Positions 1 through 7,126 of a stretch of DNA of 10,103 nucleotides are shown here, piece after piece (position 1 is the stretch's first letter; the number at the start of each line of letters is the position of its first letter). Position numbers and translations under genes: made by a program. The stretch comes from CALXSC01 sp964493475 (GTDB taxonomy: Bacteria; Pseudomonadota; Alphaproteobacteria; Rickettsiales; UBA1997), in NCBI GenBank assembly GCA_964493475.1, contig CAZBNS010000065.1, forward strand, positions 1 to 10,103. Direction: 5' to 3'. The notes beneath the pieces were generated by a model. The model searched no databases and was not told the DNA's origin. It worked only from the letters and a program-made list of their open reading frames with translations.

Positions 1-75
1 AGGCTTGCGGTTATAATAGATTACTTTGTAGTCTAAAAGACTGTAAGGGCTGATTGCGTCAGTTGTTTTGACCTC
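1..75 (+). other. Unassigned stub upstream of a terminator
   Basis: These bases are the tail of a transcription unit that enters from the left and ends at the terminator just after. All three + frames hit a stop by base 53, so at most 11-16 codons of a coding region could be here. A short hairpin is visible (agtct at 30-34, aaa loop, agact at 38-42). I could not match it to the 3' end of tmRNA, RNase P RNA, SRP RNA or a tRNA; there is no CCA end or T-loop. It may be the end of either a protein gene or a small RNA. Confidence 0.3.
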
Positions 76-101
76 CGCACTTTTTCAAGTGCGATTTTTA
101 T
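76..101 (+). terminator. Intrinsic terminator
   Basis: A 7-bp stem (cgcactt at 76-82, aagtgcg at 87-93) with a tttc loop is followed by a T-rich tract (atttttatt). This is a classic Rho-independent shape acting on the + strand. On the other strand no T-run follows the stem, so it is unlikely to be bidirectional. Confidence 0.75.
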
Positions 102-110
102 TAATTAAAA

Positions 111-117
111 AAGAGGT
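111..117 (+). promoter_or_regulatory. Ribosome binding site of the 123-449 ORF
   Basis: The sequence aagaggt has its GAGG core 6 nt before the ATG at 123. It is the clearest Shine-Dalgarno sequence in the window; gltX, the S66 peptidase, glyS and the cold-shock gene have none that I can see. It supports the 123 start and the reality of this small gene. Confidence 0.65.
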
Positions 118-122
118 AAAAT

Positions 123-449
123 ATGATTACTGATAAATTAAAAGATCTTAACAATACTTTAAATGAAAAAATAGATAATATTAAACAAAAAAATCTAAAT
201 AATTTCTCTAATAATTTAAATGACGAAATAAAAGAAATAGAAAGGCAATTATTAGAAGAAAAACTATTTCAATTAGAAAGAAAAGCTTTTCAATATATAG
301 TAAATAATAACTTTAATGCAAAACGAGATACAAGAACACCAAGAAGATTATTAAGATATATAGAAAGAACACATGAAGGACATAGAACTTGTGAGTGTAT
401 GGTTGAGAGAGTGGAGAACTTACTGGAAAGTGTAATAAAGAAAAATTAA
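123..449 (+). CDS. Small coiled-coil hypothetical protein (108 aa)
   Basis: I do not recognise this family. The protein is soluble: no signal peptide or membrane segment is visible. Residues 1 to about 60 are rich in Asn, Lys, Glu and Leu with heptad-like spacing, so a coiled coil is likely. The second half is basic and has a distinct patch, RRLLRYIERTHEGHR, followed by CEC and an amphipathic Glu/Val/Leu helix to the end. The start is backed by a good Shine-Dalgarno sequence. It follows an intrinsic terminator directly and no clear promoter sits between the two, so how it is transcribed is unclear. The gene downstream has its own strong promoter, so this one is probably monocistronic. Function cannot be inferred; a nucleic-acid or protein-binding role would be a guess from the charge pattern. 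Confidence 0.65.
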   Translation: MITDKLKDLNNTLNEKIDNIKQKNLNNFSNNLNDEIKEIERQLLEEKLFQLERKAFQYIVNNNFNAKRDTRTPRRLLRYIERTHEGHRTCECMVERVENLLESVIKKN

Positions 450-502
450 TAATTAAATAACATATTTTGGATTGTTAATTCTGTTTGAAAGCTCAATTAG
501 CA

Positions 503-531
503 TTGACAAACAATAATATAATTTATATTAA
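503..531 (+). promoter_or_regulatory. Sigma70-type promoter for the gltX operon
   Basis: A perfect -35 box TTGACA (503-508) is separated by exactly 17 bp from TATTAA (526-531). A start of transcription near 538 would leave a leader of about 30 nt before the ATG at 569. This is one of the two best promoter matches in the window and most likely drives the membrane protein gene, gltX and the S66 peptidase gene together. Confidence 0.6.
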
Positions 532-568
532 TATAGTAAGCTAGGTAAAAAATTGAAAAAGAAAAATT

Positions 569-1063
569 ATGGATGTTGTATTTAATTCTATTATTCCAAT
601 AGCCATAATTTCAATCATCCTGCTGATTTTCATTTTTATTTTAAGATTAATACTTCATCTTATTTTGTGGGTGGCATCTTTATTTTATATTAAAAAGAAA
701 AAGGCAAGAAAAATTAATAAAAAGTCGCCTAAAGCTGATATAATTCCTTATAAAAAAGAGGAAGAAGAGTTGCTTAGGGATAAAAAATTGGAGGAAAAAA
801 AGCTTGAGGAAGAGTTTAAGTTGGAGGGAGTTCAGAGAATTGGCGAGGAATTTGAGAAGCAAGTCGCTTTTCTTGATGAGGATAGAATAGTTGGAATAGC
901 GAAGCCGATAGGTTTTTGGACTTCTCTTATTTTGGGAGATCAGTTGTCTCAAATTTTGGGTAGGGCTAGTGCTTTGAATGATAGATCTCACAAGGGTTTT
1001 TGGGTTAGTATGCTGGAAGCTCAGGCTAGGGGTCTTGGTAGAAAGAAGAGTAGAAGTTTGTAG
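569..1063 (+). CDS. Membrane-anchored hypothetical protein (164 aa)
   Basis: I do not recognise the family by name. Residues about 7-41 form a very hydrophobic Ile/Leu/Phe stretch, long enough for one long or two short membrane helices and ending in a KKKKARK basic cluster. The positive-inside rule therefore puts the rest in the cytoplasm. Residues 42-95 are a highly charged Lys/Glu linker, probably helical or coiled coil. The C-terminal third (about 105-160) looks like a compact conserved domain with aromatic landmarks: GFWTSLILGDQL and GFWVSMLEAQ. No Shine-Dalgarno sequence is visible before the ATG. It is the first gene after a strong promoter and lies 54 bp upstream of gltX. Codons use more G-ending forms (GAG, AAG, TTG, AGG) than gltX. 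The function is unknown; a scaffold or assembly role at the inner membrane is only a possibility. Confidence 0.7.
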   Translation: MDVVFNSIIPIAIISIILLIFIFILRLILHLILWVASLFYIKKKKARKINKKSPKADIIPYKKEEEELLRDKKLEEKKLEEEFKLEGVQRIGEEFEKQVAFLDEDRIVGIAKPIGFWTSLILGDQLSQILGRASALNDRSHKGFWVSMLEAQARGLGRKKSRSL

Positions 1064-1117
1064 TTGATTTTTCAAAAGAAATCGTTATATTGTGAATGCT
1101 GAAAAAATATATTTAAA

Positions 1118-2755
1118 ATGAGACAAGAGTTGGTTGATAGGTTAATACCAAATAAAACTCCATCAATTGAGGAGATTGAGGCAAGATATCCCGCAAGACC
1201 TAATGGTGCTGTTATTACAAGAATCGCACCAAGTCCAACTGGATTTATGCATATAGGAACTGTTTGGACGGCTATTACTGATGAAAGAATAGCTCATCAA
1301 AATAATGGTGTATTTATTTTAAGAATAGAGGATACGGATCAAAAAAGAGAAGTTAAGGGTGCGGTGGAAGCAATTTTGAAATCACTTAATTATATGGGAT
1401 TGTTTAATGATGAGGGCATGAGAATTGATGGAAAGGAATATGGAAATTATGGTCCCTATACTCAAAGTGAAAGAAAAGATATATATCAGGCTTATGTGAA
1501 GGAATTGTTAAAAAAGGATTTGGCATATCCTAGTTTTATGACTCATGATGAGCTGCAGCAAATTAGAGAAGAGCAAACTAAACTTAAAATTAGAACTGGC
1601 TTATATGGCTTGTGGGCTAGGGAGAGAAATTTAACGGAGCAACAGATTATTGATAATCTTGATGCTGGCAAATCATATGTTATTTATTTTAAATCGCATG
1701 GAAATTTTAATAATAAAATAGTTTTTGAAGATTTTATAAAGGGAAAAAAACTGTTGCCGGAAAATGATTTAGATATAGTTATTTTAAAGTCCGATGGGCT
1801 TCCTACCTATCATTTTGCGCATTTGATTGACGATCATCTAATGGGAACTACACATGTTGTTAGAACGGATGAGTGGTTTATTTCAACGCCTTTGCATATC
1901 CAATTATTTGAAGCTATGAATTGGAAAGTTCCGATTTACGTTCAACCAGCCCCAATTCAAAAACTTGATAATGGAGCAAAAAGGAAATTAAGCAAAAGAA
2001 AAGATCCGGAAGCCAATTTTCAATATTTTATAGAAAAGGGTTATCCAAAAGAGGTAATTATTGATTATCTAATGAATTTATTGAATTCTAATTATGAGGA
2101 TTGGAGAAAAGCTAATCCCAAAACGGATTGGAAAGAATTTCCATTTGAAATTAAAAAGCTCGGCGTAAGCGGTGCTTTATTTGATTTCAAAAAGCTTGAT
2201 AATATTTGCAAAGATTTTATAGCCCGCATTAGCGCTCAAGAACTTTATGATAGATTATTGGTTTGGGCTAAAGAATTTGATAAGATTTTAGCTGAAAAAA
2301 TGGAAAAACAAAAGGATTATTTTGTTTCAATATTTGAAATTGAAAGAAAAGATTGTGAAAGAATTAGAAAAGATTATTGCACGCTTTCGAGCATTTATGA
2401 TGAGATTTCTTATTTCTTTGATTTTAAATATACAGAGGACATTTTTAAAATGGATTTGCCAAATATTAGCTTAATTGAAGTTGAGACAATTATAAAAGAA
2501 TATATTTCCAATTATGATAAATTAATGCTAAATCATGATGATTGGTTTAATCAAATGAAAGAGATGGCGAAAAAATATAGTTATTGCGTTGATAATAAAG
2601 AATTTAATTCGGAAATTCATAAAGGTAAAATTTCTGATTTCATAGCTATTTTTAGATATTTAATTACTGGCAAGAAAAATTCACCGGATTTATATTCTGT
2701 AATGAAAGTTCTCGGAAAAGATAAAGTAATTATTAGATTAAGTATTATAAAATAA
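1118..2755 (+). CDS. gltX: Glutamate--tRNA ligase (GluRS), long type
   Basis: This class I synthetase activates glutamate with ATP and charges tRNA(Glu), and possibly tRNA(Gln) if the enzyme is non-discriminating. The Rossmann signature lies in APSPTGFMHIGT (HIGH variant H45-T48) and the second ATP motif is KLSKR at 290-294. RIEDTD (69-74) and the stretch from YHFAHLIDDHLMGTTHVVR to DEW (231-253) are the glutamate and acceptor-end parts of the catalytic domain. Residues from about 330 form the helical anticodon-binding part. At 545 aa it is longer than the usual 470-500 aa enzyme and matches the architecture I know from clostridial GltX of about 550 aa. The PCFC-type zinc cysteines of the usual enzyme are replaced by PSFM (138-141). 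No Shine-Dalgarno sequence is visible. Only 18 bp separate it from the next gene, so the two are co-transcribed. Confidence 0.95.
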   Translation: MRQELVDRLIPNKTPSIEEIEARYPARPNGAVITRIAPSPTGFMHIGTVWTAITDERIAHQNNGVFILRIEDTDQKREVKGAVEAILKSLNYMGLFNDEGMRIDGKEYGNYGPYTQSERKDIYQAYVKELLKKDLAYPSFMTHDELQQIREEQTKLKIRTGLYGLWARERNLTEQQIIDNLDAGKSYVIYFKSHGNFNNKIVFEDFIKGKKLLPENDLDIVILKSDGLPTYHFAHLIDDHLMGTTHVVRTDEWFISTPLHIQLFEAMNWKVPIYVQPAPIQKLDNGAKRKLSKRKDPEANFQYFIEKGYPKEVIIDYLMNLLNSNYEDWRKANPKTDWKEFPFEIKKLGVSGALFDFKKLDNICKDFIARISAQELYDRLLVWAKEFDKILAEKMEKQKDYFVSIFEIERKDCERIRKDYCTLSSIYDEISYFFDFKYTEDIFKMDLPNISLIEVETIIKEYISNYDKLMLNHDDWFNQMKEMAKKYSYCVDNKEFNSEIHKGKISDFIAIFRYLITGKKNSPDLYSVMKVLGKDKVIIRLSIIK

Positions 2756-2773
2756 TTATTCTAAAACAAAATT

Positions 2774-3661
2774 ATGCAAATAAAGAATATAGGCGTTATT
2801 TTTCCATCATCTTTTTGCGATAAGGAAAAAATAGATAAAGCAATTAATTTCTTTAAAAATAGAGGATTTAACCTAATTTTTGCAAGAAAAAATATAAAAA
2901 ATATAAATAATTTTGCTGGAACCGATATTGAAAAAATAAATGAAATAAATGAAATTTTTTCAAACAAGGATGTTGATGTTGTTTTTGCTTTTAAAGGTGG
3001 TATAGGACTAAGTAGAATTATTGATAAAATTGATTATGATATTATCAAAAAAAGTAAAAAGACACTATTTGGCTATAGTGATATTACTTTACTGCATAAC
3101 GCTATTATTAAAAATACTGGTTTAATGACATATCATAGTCCAATGCTGGATTGGGCTTCACGAACAGACGATATAGATTTAAATTCATTGAATTATTTAT
3201 TAAATTTTCTTTCAAACAAGGATAATACAGAATATAGGCAAAATTTGTTAAAAAATGTAGTAGTCTTAAAAAATGGAGTTGCCAAAGGTTTAACTATTGG
3301 TGGAAATTTGAGTTTGTTGTCTGATTGTATAGGAACAAAAGCTGATTTTGACACGAACAACAAGGTATTATTAATTGAAAATGTTGGTGAAAAAATTACC
3401 AAAGTTCACGAAGAATTATTTCATCTAAAAAACGCTGGGAAATTTGATAATATAAAAGCTTTAATTATTGGCGGTATGAATTATATTGAAACAGAAATCG
3501 GATTTTATTTGGATGTTAATGATATTATACTTGAAATATTCAAAGATATAAACATTCCAATAATATCAAATTTTCCATTTGGTCATGATAAAAGAAAAAT
3601 GATAATTCCATTGAATAGCGCTATGGAAATTGATACTTATAACAAAAAATACTATTTTTAA
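2774..3661 (+). CDS. S66 family peptidase (LD-carboxypeptidase/MccF-like)
   Basis: S66 serine peptidases cleave the L,D bond that releases the terminal D-alanine from cytoplasmic murein tetrapeptide during wall recycling; MccF relatives hydrolyse microcin C-type compounds. The family's Ser-Glu-His triad can be read directly: S102 in GYSDIT, E202 in LLIENVGE, and H271 in FPFGHD. The N-terminal nucleophile half contains the family GG signature as FKGGIG (73-78, Lys in place of the usual Arg), and GLTIGGNLSLL (172-182) lines the active site. The length of 295 aa is typical. There is no signal peptide, so the enzyme is cytoplasmic. It lies 18 bp after gltX in the same operon. Catalytic residues alone do not tell LdcA from MccF-type activity; murein recycling is the default reading, consistent with a peptidoglycan-containing cell. 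Confidence 0.88.
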   Translation: MQIKNIGVIFPSSFCDKEKIDKAINFFKNRGFNLIFARKNIKNINNFAGTDIEKINEINEIFSNKDVDVVFAFKGGIGLSRIIDKIDYDIIKKSKKTLFGYSDITLLHNAIIKNTGLMTYHSPMLDWASRTDDIDLNSLNYLLNFLSNKDNTEYRQNLLKNVVVLKNGVAKGLTIGGNLSLLSDCIGTKADFDTNNKVLLIENVGEKITKVHEELFHLKNAGKFDNIKALIIGGMNYIETEIGFYLDVNDIILEIFKDINIPIISNFPFGHDKRKMIIPLNSAMEIDTYNKKYYF

Positions 3662-3662
3662 T

Positions 3663-3767
3663 ATGTTTGAGATTATAAAAACTAAAGACGATGTTGCTAG
3701 TATTAAAGCAATATTGTTAGGCTGTAATAATAAAGAAGAAATAGAAAGTTTCATGTTCTTTCGGTAG
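3663..3767 (+). CDS. Tiny ORF (34 aa) after the S66 gene, possibly a gene remnant
   Basis: The ATG lies one base after the stop codon of the S66 peptidase gene, the spacing expected of a translationally coupled gene. The product begins MFEIIKTKDDVASIKAILLG, is acidic/basic mixed and helical-looking, and ends in an abrupt FMFFR before TAG. No membrane segment or motif is recognisable. The sequence after it has no open continuation in any frame, so it could be the 5' stump of a longer gene lost when the palindrome-bearing spacer formed, or simply a chance ORF. Reality as an expressed protein is uncertain. Confidence 0.3.
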   Translation: MFEIIKTKDDVASIKAILLGCNNKEEIESFMFFR

Positions 3768-3843
3768 GAGGGATTTTATAAATTCTTTTTTATTGCTTAG
3801 AATAAAACTATACACTATTCACAAAGGTTTTTGCAGATTAAAA

Positions 3844-3948
3844 TCGCTTTCACAAAAACATGCGAGGAGCAGTTAAATTTTATTTTGAAGATGCATGTTA
3901 TATACATCGAGAAATAAAATTTTACTACGGCAAAACACGTTGAAGCGA
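3844..3948. repeat. Long imperfect palindrome between convergent genes
   Basis: The outer arms tcgctttcac (3844-3853) and gttgaagcga (3939-3948) pair at 9 of 10 positions, counting one G-T wobble. The inner arms 3875-3885 and 3912-3922 pair perfectly over 11 bp (aaattttattt with aaataaaattt). The apex has gatg (3890-3893) pairing with catc (3905-3908). Some positions between the arms do not pair. The rest of the 3768-3990 spacer has no gene. The structure sits between the ends of the gltX operon and glyS and may act as a bidirectional transcript end, or be a relic of a small palindromic element; no T-run marks it as a standard terminator. Confidence 0.5.
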
Positions 3949-3990
3949 AAGTTGAATTTCAAATGCAAAAATTATGAAGCGTTGATTTTA

Positions 3991-5358
3991 TTAAAATTTA
4001 AAATACTTTAAAACGTATTCTTCTAAATCTGATATATTAATTCTAATTTGTTCCATAGTATCTCTGTCCCTAATAGTTATACTTTCTGGGCTCTTTTCAA
4101 ATGTTTCAAAATCAACAGTAATGCAAATAGGGGTTCCAATTTCATCATTTCTTCTATAGGCTTTTCCAACGTTTCCAGTGTCTTCATATCTAATTCTGCC
4201 AATACCCAACTTTTGCAACATTTCTTTAATTTCATGACATTTTGCAACAATTTTCTCATTATTTTTTGCTAAAGGTATTACCGCAACTTTTACTGGTGCT
4301 AAATGTTTTTTGAATTTCATTACAATTCTTTCGCTATCGCCAACTTTTTCAACTGTATAAGCTTCAACCAAAATAGCCAGCAAACCTCTGTCAAGTCCAG
4401 CAGATGGTTCAATTACGAATGGAATAAAGCTATCTTTTGTTTCAGTTTTTAGATAATTCAGTTTTGTATTTGAATCCTTATTTTCTGGAACTTTTGCATT
4501 AATTTTAAATTCTTCCTGATTTTTTGTGTGAGACCCCAAATCAAAATCTTGTCTATTAGCAACACCTTCAATTTCATCAAATCCATGAGGAAATTTATAT
4601 AAAATATCTGTAGTAGCTTTTGAATAATGTGCCAATTCTTCTTTAGTTTGAGGCTGTAATTTTAAATTTTCTCTGCTTAAGCCCTGCTGCAACCACCATT
4701 GAACCCTAGCATCAAGCCAGTATTCATGCCATTTTTCATCAGTTCCAGGTTCTACAAAAAATTCCAGTTCCATTTGCTCAAACTCTCTAACTCTAAACAA
4801 AAAGTTTTTTGGAGTAATTTCATTTCTAAAAGCCTTTCCAATCTGGGCAATACCAAACGGAAGCGTTTTTGAAGTCGTATCCAAAACATTTCTAAAATTT
4901 GTAAAAATACCCTGAGCAGTTTCCGGTCTTAAATAGGCAAAACTACTACCATCATCAATAGGTCCAACATTCGTTTTAAACATTAAGTTAAAATTTCTTG
5001 GCTCAGTCAAATCAATAGAACCGCAATAATCACATTTTCCAGCTTCTTTCAATTTATCAGCCCTCATTCTGCATTTGCATTTTTTGCAGTCAACCAATGG
5101 GTCAGTAAAAGTAGTTTCATGTCCAGAATGTCTTAAAGTTAACGGATTAGTCAAGATTGCGGAATCAAGCCCCTCAACATCATCTCTTTCATAAACTATA
5201 TTTTTCCACCATGCTTCTTTCAAATTTTTTTTCAATTCAACACCCAAAGGGCCAAAATCATAAACTCCTTGAAGTCCTCCATATATGCTTGAAGTTGGAA
5301 AAATAAATCCCCTTTTCTTGCATAAAGACACTATGTCTTCCATTTTCTTTTCTTGCAT
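3991..5358 (-). CDS. glyS: Glycine--tRNA ligase, single-chain alpha2 type
   Basis: This class IIa synthetase charges tRNA(Gly) in the cytoplasm as a homodimer. Motif 1 falls in the region around GLQGVYDFGPLGVELKKNL (28-46). A zinc-ribbon-like insert carries C91, C94, C96, C109 and C112. RPETAQGIFTNF (144-155) and FRNE...REFEQMELEFF (177-201) form motif 2, and EPSAGLDRGLLA (317-328) is motif 3. Residues from about 353 to the end form the HGTP anticodon-binding domain. The length of 455 aa is normal for the alpha2 enzyme, which is unrelated to the alpha2beta2 GlyQS form of most proteobacteria. The Met at residue 6 (MEDIVSLCKKRGF) matches the usual family start better than the upstream ATG, so the true start may be 5343; neither has a good Shine-Dalgarno sequence. 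It is transcribed towards the gltX operon, with a promoter in the gap to its right. Confidence 0.95.
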   Translation of the reverse strand: MQEKKMEDIVSLCKKRGFIFPTSSIYGGLQGVYDFGPLGVELKKNLKEAWWKNIVYERDDVEGLDSAILTNPLTLRHSGHETTFTDPLVDCKKCKCRMRADKLKEAGKCDYCGSIDLTEPRNFNLMFKTNVGPIDDGSSFAYLRPETAQGIFTNFRNVLDTTSKTLPFGIAQIGKAFRNEITPKNFLFRVREFEQMELEFFVEPGTDEKWHEYWLDARVQWWLQQGLSRENLKLQPQTKEELAHYSKATTDILYKFPHGFDEIEGVANRQDFDLGSHTKNQEEFKINAKVPENKDSNTKLNYLKTETKDSFIPFVIEPSAGLDRGLLAILVEAYTVEKVGDSERIVMKFKKHLAPVKVAVIPLAKNNEKIVAKCHEIKEMLQKLGIGRIRYEDTGNVGKAYRRNDEIGTPICITVDFETFEKSPESITIRDRDTMEQIRINISDLEEYVLKYFKF

Positions 5359-5387
5359 TTAAAACTACAAAATTTCAATTATAATTA

Positions 5388-5416
5388 ATATTAAAAAAAT
5401 TTTTAGTAAAAGTAAA
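5388..5416 (-). promoter_or_regulatory. Putative promoter of glyS
   Basis: On the - strand, TTTACT (5416-5411) is followed after 17 bp by TAATAT (5393-5388), a reasonable sigma70 match. Transcription would start near 5381, about 23 nt before the ATG at 5358. In such AT-rich DNA chance matches are common, so the position and spacing are the main support. Confidence 0.4.
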
Positions 5417-5640
5417 GAATAATAATCAGTTTTGATTGGAATTACGGACTTTCAATATGTTTCATATATTTTTTATTTTTGAAATTAATTAATTTCTGGA
5501 TTGCACTTAAATATTTATTCTTGTTGCAAATTGTTCTACAGCTACCACCTTACAACAAAAATAAAATGCCAACAAATTTACAGAATAAATTTAAACACAA
5601 ATAAAAAAATATAATTTATCTTATTTTAATAAAAAATAAG
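5417..5640. other. AT-rich intergenic gap with no gene seen
   Basis: This is the central part of the gap between divergent glyS and the cold-shock gene. I find no ORF with coding character, no tRNA-like fold and no convincing terminator here. It contains only homopolymer-rich AT sequence outside the two promoters that flank it. Confidence 0.5.
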
Positions 5641-5669
5641 TTGCTTATTATAATTATGGATTATATACT
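5641..5669 (+). promoter_or_regulatory. Sigma70-type promoter of the cold-shock gene
   Basis: TTGCTT (5641-5646) is separated by 17 bp from TATACT (5664-5669), close to consensus in both boxes. Transcription would start near 5676, leaving an untranslated leader of about 115 nt before the ATG at 5793. Long structured leaders are typical of cold-shock genes of the cspA group. Confidence 0.55.
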
Positions 5670-5792
5670 GAATTTGTAGTTAGTTTTCTTCTACTTGTGA
5701 ATTTAAAATCCAAATTTATATAAAAGATTCTCATTTTCTCAATTTTAGAGATTCCTAATTTTTTTAATTAATATTAATAATAGTGTAATTAT

Positions 5793-5996
5793 ATGTTAAA
5801 TGGCGTGGTAAAATGGTTTAATGCTACTAAGGGGTATGGATTTATAAATCAATCTGATAATAATAAAGATATATTTGTCCATATTTCAGCAGTTGAAGAA
5901 TCTGGTTTAAGATCTTTGAAAGAAGGTGATAAAGTTTCTTTTGAAACCGTTAATAATAAAGGTAAAGTTTCAGCAACTAATTTAAAGAAAATTTAA
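5793..5996 (+). CDS. csp: Cold-shock domain protein (CspA family)
   Basis: This 67-aa protein is a single cold-shock domain, an OB-fold that binds single-stranded RNA and DNA and loosens mRNA structure at low temperature or during growth transitions. RNP1 is KGYGFI (13-18) and RNP2 is DIFVHIS (26-32); the opening GVVKWFNATKG is typical, including the aromatic residues W8, F9, Y15, F17, F28 and H30 that stack on bases. The length is the family norm. No Shine-Dalgarno sequence is evident before the ATG. The gene stands alone between its own promoter with a leader of about 115 nt and a hairpin terminator, so it is monocistronic. Which paralogue it is (cold-induced or constitutive) cannot be told from the protein. 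Confidence 0.95.
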   Translation: MLNGVVKWFNATKGYGFINQSDNNKDIFVHISAVEESGLRSLKEGDKVSFETVNNKGKVSATNLKKI

Positions 5997-6028
5997 TATT
6001 TTTTAAATTAATTCTGAATAATAAAATT

Positions 6029-6059
6029 ATAATTCCATTTTAACGAATGGAATTATTTT
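6029..6059 (+). terminator. Hairpin terminator after the cold-shock gene
   Basis: A perfect 11-bp stem (ataattccatt at 6029-6039, aatggaattat at 6046-6056) with a 6-nt loop is followed by a short ttt. It begins 32 bp after the stop codon. The T-tract is short, so termination could be partial, but the palindrome may also serve transcripts of the decayed - strand gene on the right. Confidence 0.6.
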
Positions 6060-6138
6060 GGTTCGCAATAATATAGATTTTTAGAAATTAAAATTAATAG
6101 ATTAAAACGCATTAAAACATTAAATGTTTCAAAGCTTA

Positions 6139-6524
6139 TCAAATATTTATAACATTTATGTTTTCTAAAAACTTTGCCAATATATGCCTATGACATTGTT
6201 TGTAATCCGCCTCAAAACAAGTAATCGCAATTATTTTATCTTGCTTTAAAATATTCAATAGCCTATTGACGTATAATTTTTTTGATGGCAGACTAAATTT
6301 ATATTCATCAAACATTTCTTCAATTGCAGATTTTCCAGTAGCAAATAATCCGAAATTAAAGTTAGTTTCATTTCGTTTCCTTGCCTCTTTTCTTTTTCTG
6401 ATTCAACACCTAATTCTGAAATATAAATGTATTTTATACCTGACTTTTCAAAACAATATTGAAATTCTTTTTTTATAAAACCAAACTTATTTGAAAAAGC
6501 ATTTTTTAGCACATCTACAAACTC
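6139..6524 (-). pseudogene. DUF488 family gene, 5'-truncated and frameshifted
   Basis: Two reading frames together give a DUF488 protein. The first (from about 6524) reads EFVDVLKNAFSNKFGF and then YIYISELGVES, matching the family's VDVR.NAFS and ELG motifs. The second continues NFGLFATGKSAIEEMF and ends ITCFEADYKQCHRHILAKFL, matching the family's CFE....CHR signature, then stops at 6139-6141. The frame changes by one base in or near the purine run opposite 6385-6400 (agaaaaagaaaag on the - strand). The N-terminal 25-30 residues that normally hold the opening beta strand and helix are missing: they are replaced by the end of the FHA fragment. A GTG at 6512 is the only nearby start and has no support. 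The gene is therefore very probably dead. DUF488 proteins are of uncertain biochemical function. Confidence 0.75.
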
Positions 6525-6949
6525 GCACTTACTCCAACACTGCTATTTGTATGAGCAAAGTCCATTCCACCCCAATTTGTTTTTATGGTGCTTTCAATGT
6601 TGATTATTGTTTCTATTGCAGCAAGTATGTTTACAGTTCCGTTGTTTGATTGTAATGTTGTGTTGTTTCCAGATAGTATATCACTTCCAACTATTGTTAA
6701 GTCTTTATTTGATACTAATGAAATATCATTATTGGCGACTACAACAGATGATATTTGATTTGTTGTATATGTTCCAGATGAAGTTCCATTTCTGTTTTCT
6801 GAAAGAGCTGCTCCTACATTAGATGCTCCAAATGCAGAAGCTCCAGAGAGTGTTAAACCAAGCAATTCACCGCCAATAAACATTCCGCTTTGCATACCTA
6901 ATCCGCTCATCAATCCAGTCATAGCTCCACCAAGTGCTGCCATTCCAAC

Positions 6950-7003
6950 ATCTCCACCAAATGTCTCATGACTTTCATAACTTTGATGTTGTTCTTGTGC
7001 TGT
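6950..7003 (-). repeat. Direct repeat block 1, copy A (partner 9469-9522)
   Basis: This stretch encodes TAQEQHQSYESHETFGGD in both copies, and the DNA of the core (ctttcataactttgatgttg and flanks) is nearly identical, differing by few bases. DNA-level identity in an otherwise divergent pair points to a recent duplication or gene conversion. Confidence 0.8.
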
Positions 7004-7126
7004 TCCCACAAATAATTCCCCGCCTATATCAGCGGTAATATTATTTGCTGCATTAAGTTCAGTGCTTATCATTGTTGTATCATTCCCAGTTTTAATGTTT
7101 ATATTGTTTCCAGAATTTAGTGTTGT

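Noticed and set aside
1..101. 3' end of tmRNA, RNase P RNA or a tRNA
   Set aside because: The string gggctgatt recalls the tmRNA 5' end, but the rest does not fit; no CCA end, T-loop or conserved RNase P core is present.
680..1075. Open frame of 131 codons on the - strand
   Set aside because: It lies opposite the membrane-protein gene, has a Ser/Leu/Phe-rich antisense composition, no ribosome binding site and no motif.
3766..3771. Perfect AGGAGG that could be a ribosome binding site
   Set aside because: No ATG, GTG or TTG follows at a usable distance; the nearest TTG is more than 20 nt away and its frame closes after a short basic peptide.
6266..6478. Open frame of 70 codons on the + strand
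   Set aside because: It is antisense to the DUF488 remnant, whose motifs are recognisable on the - strand.
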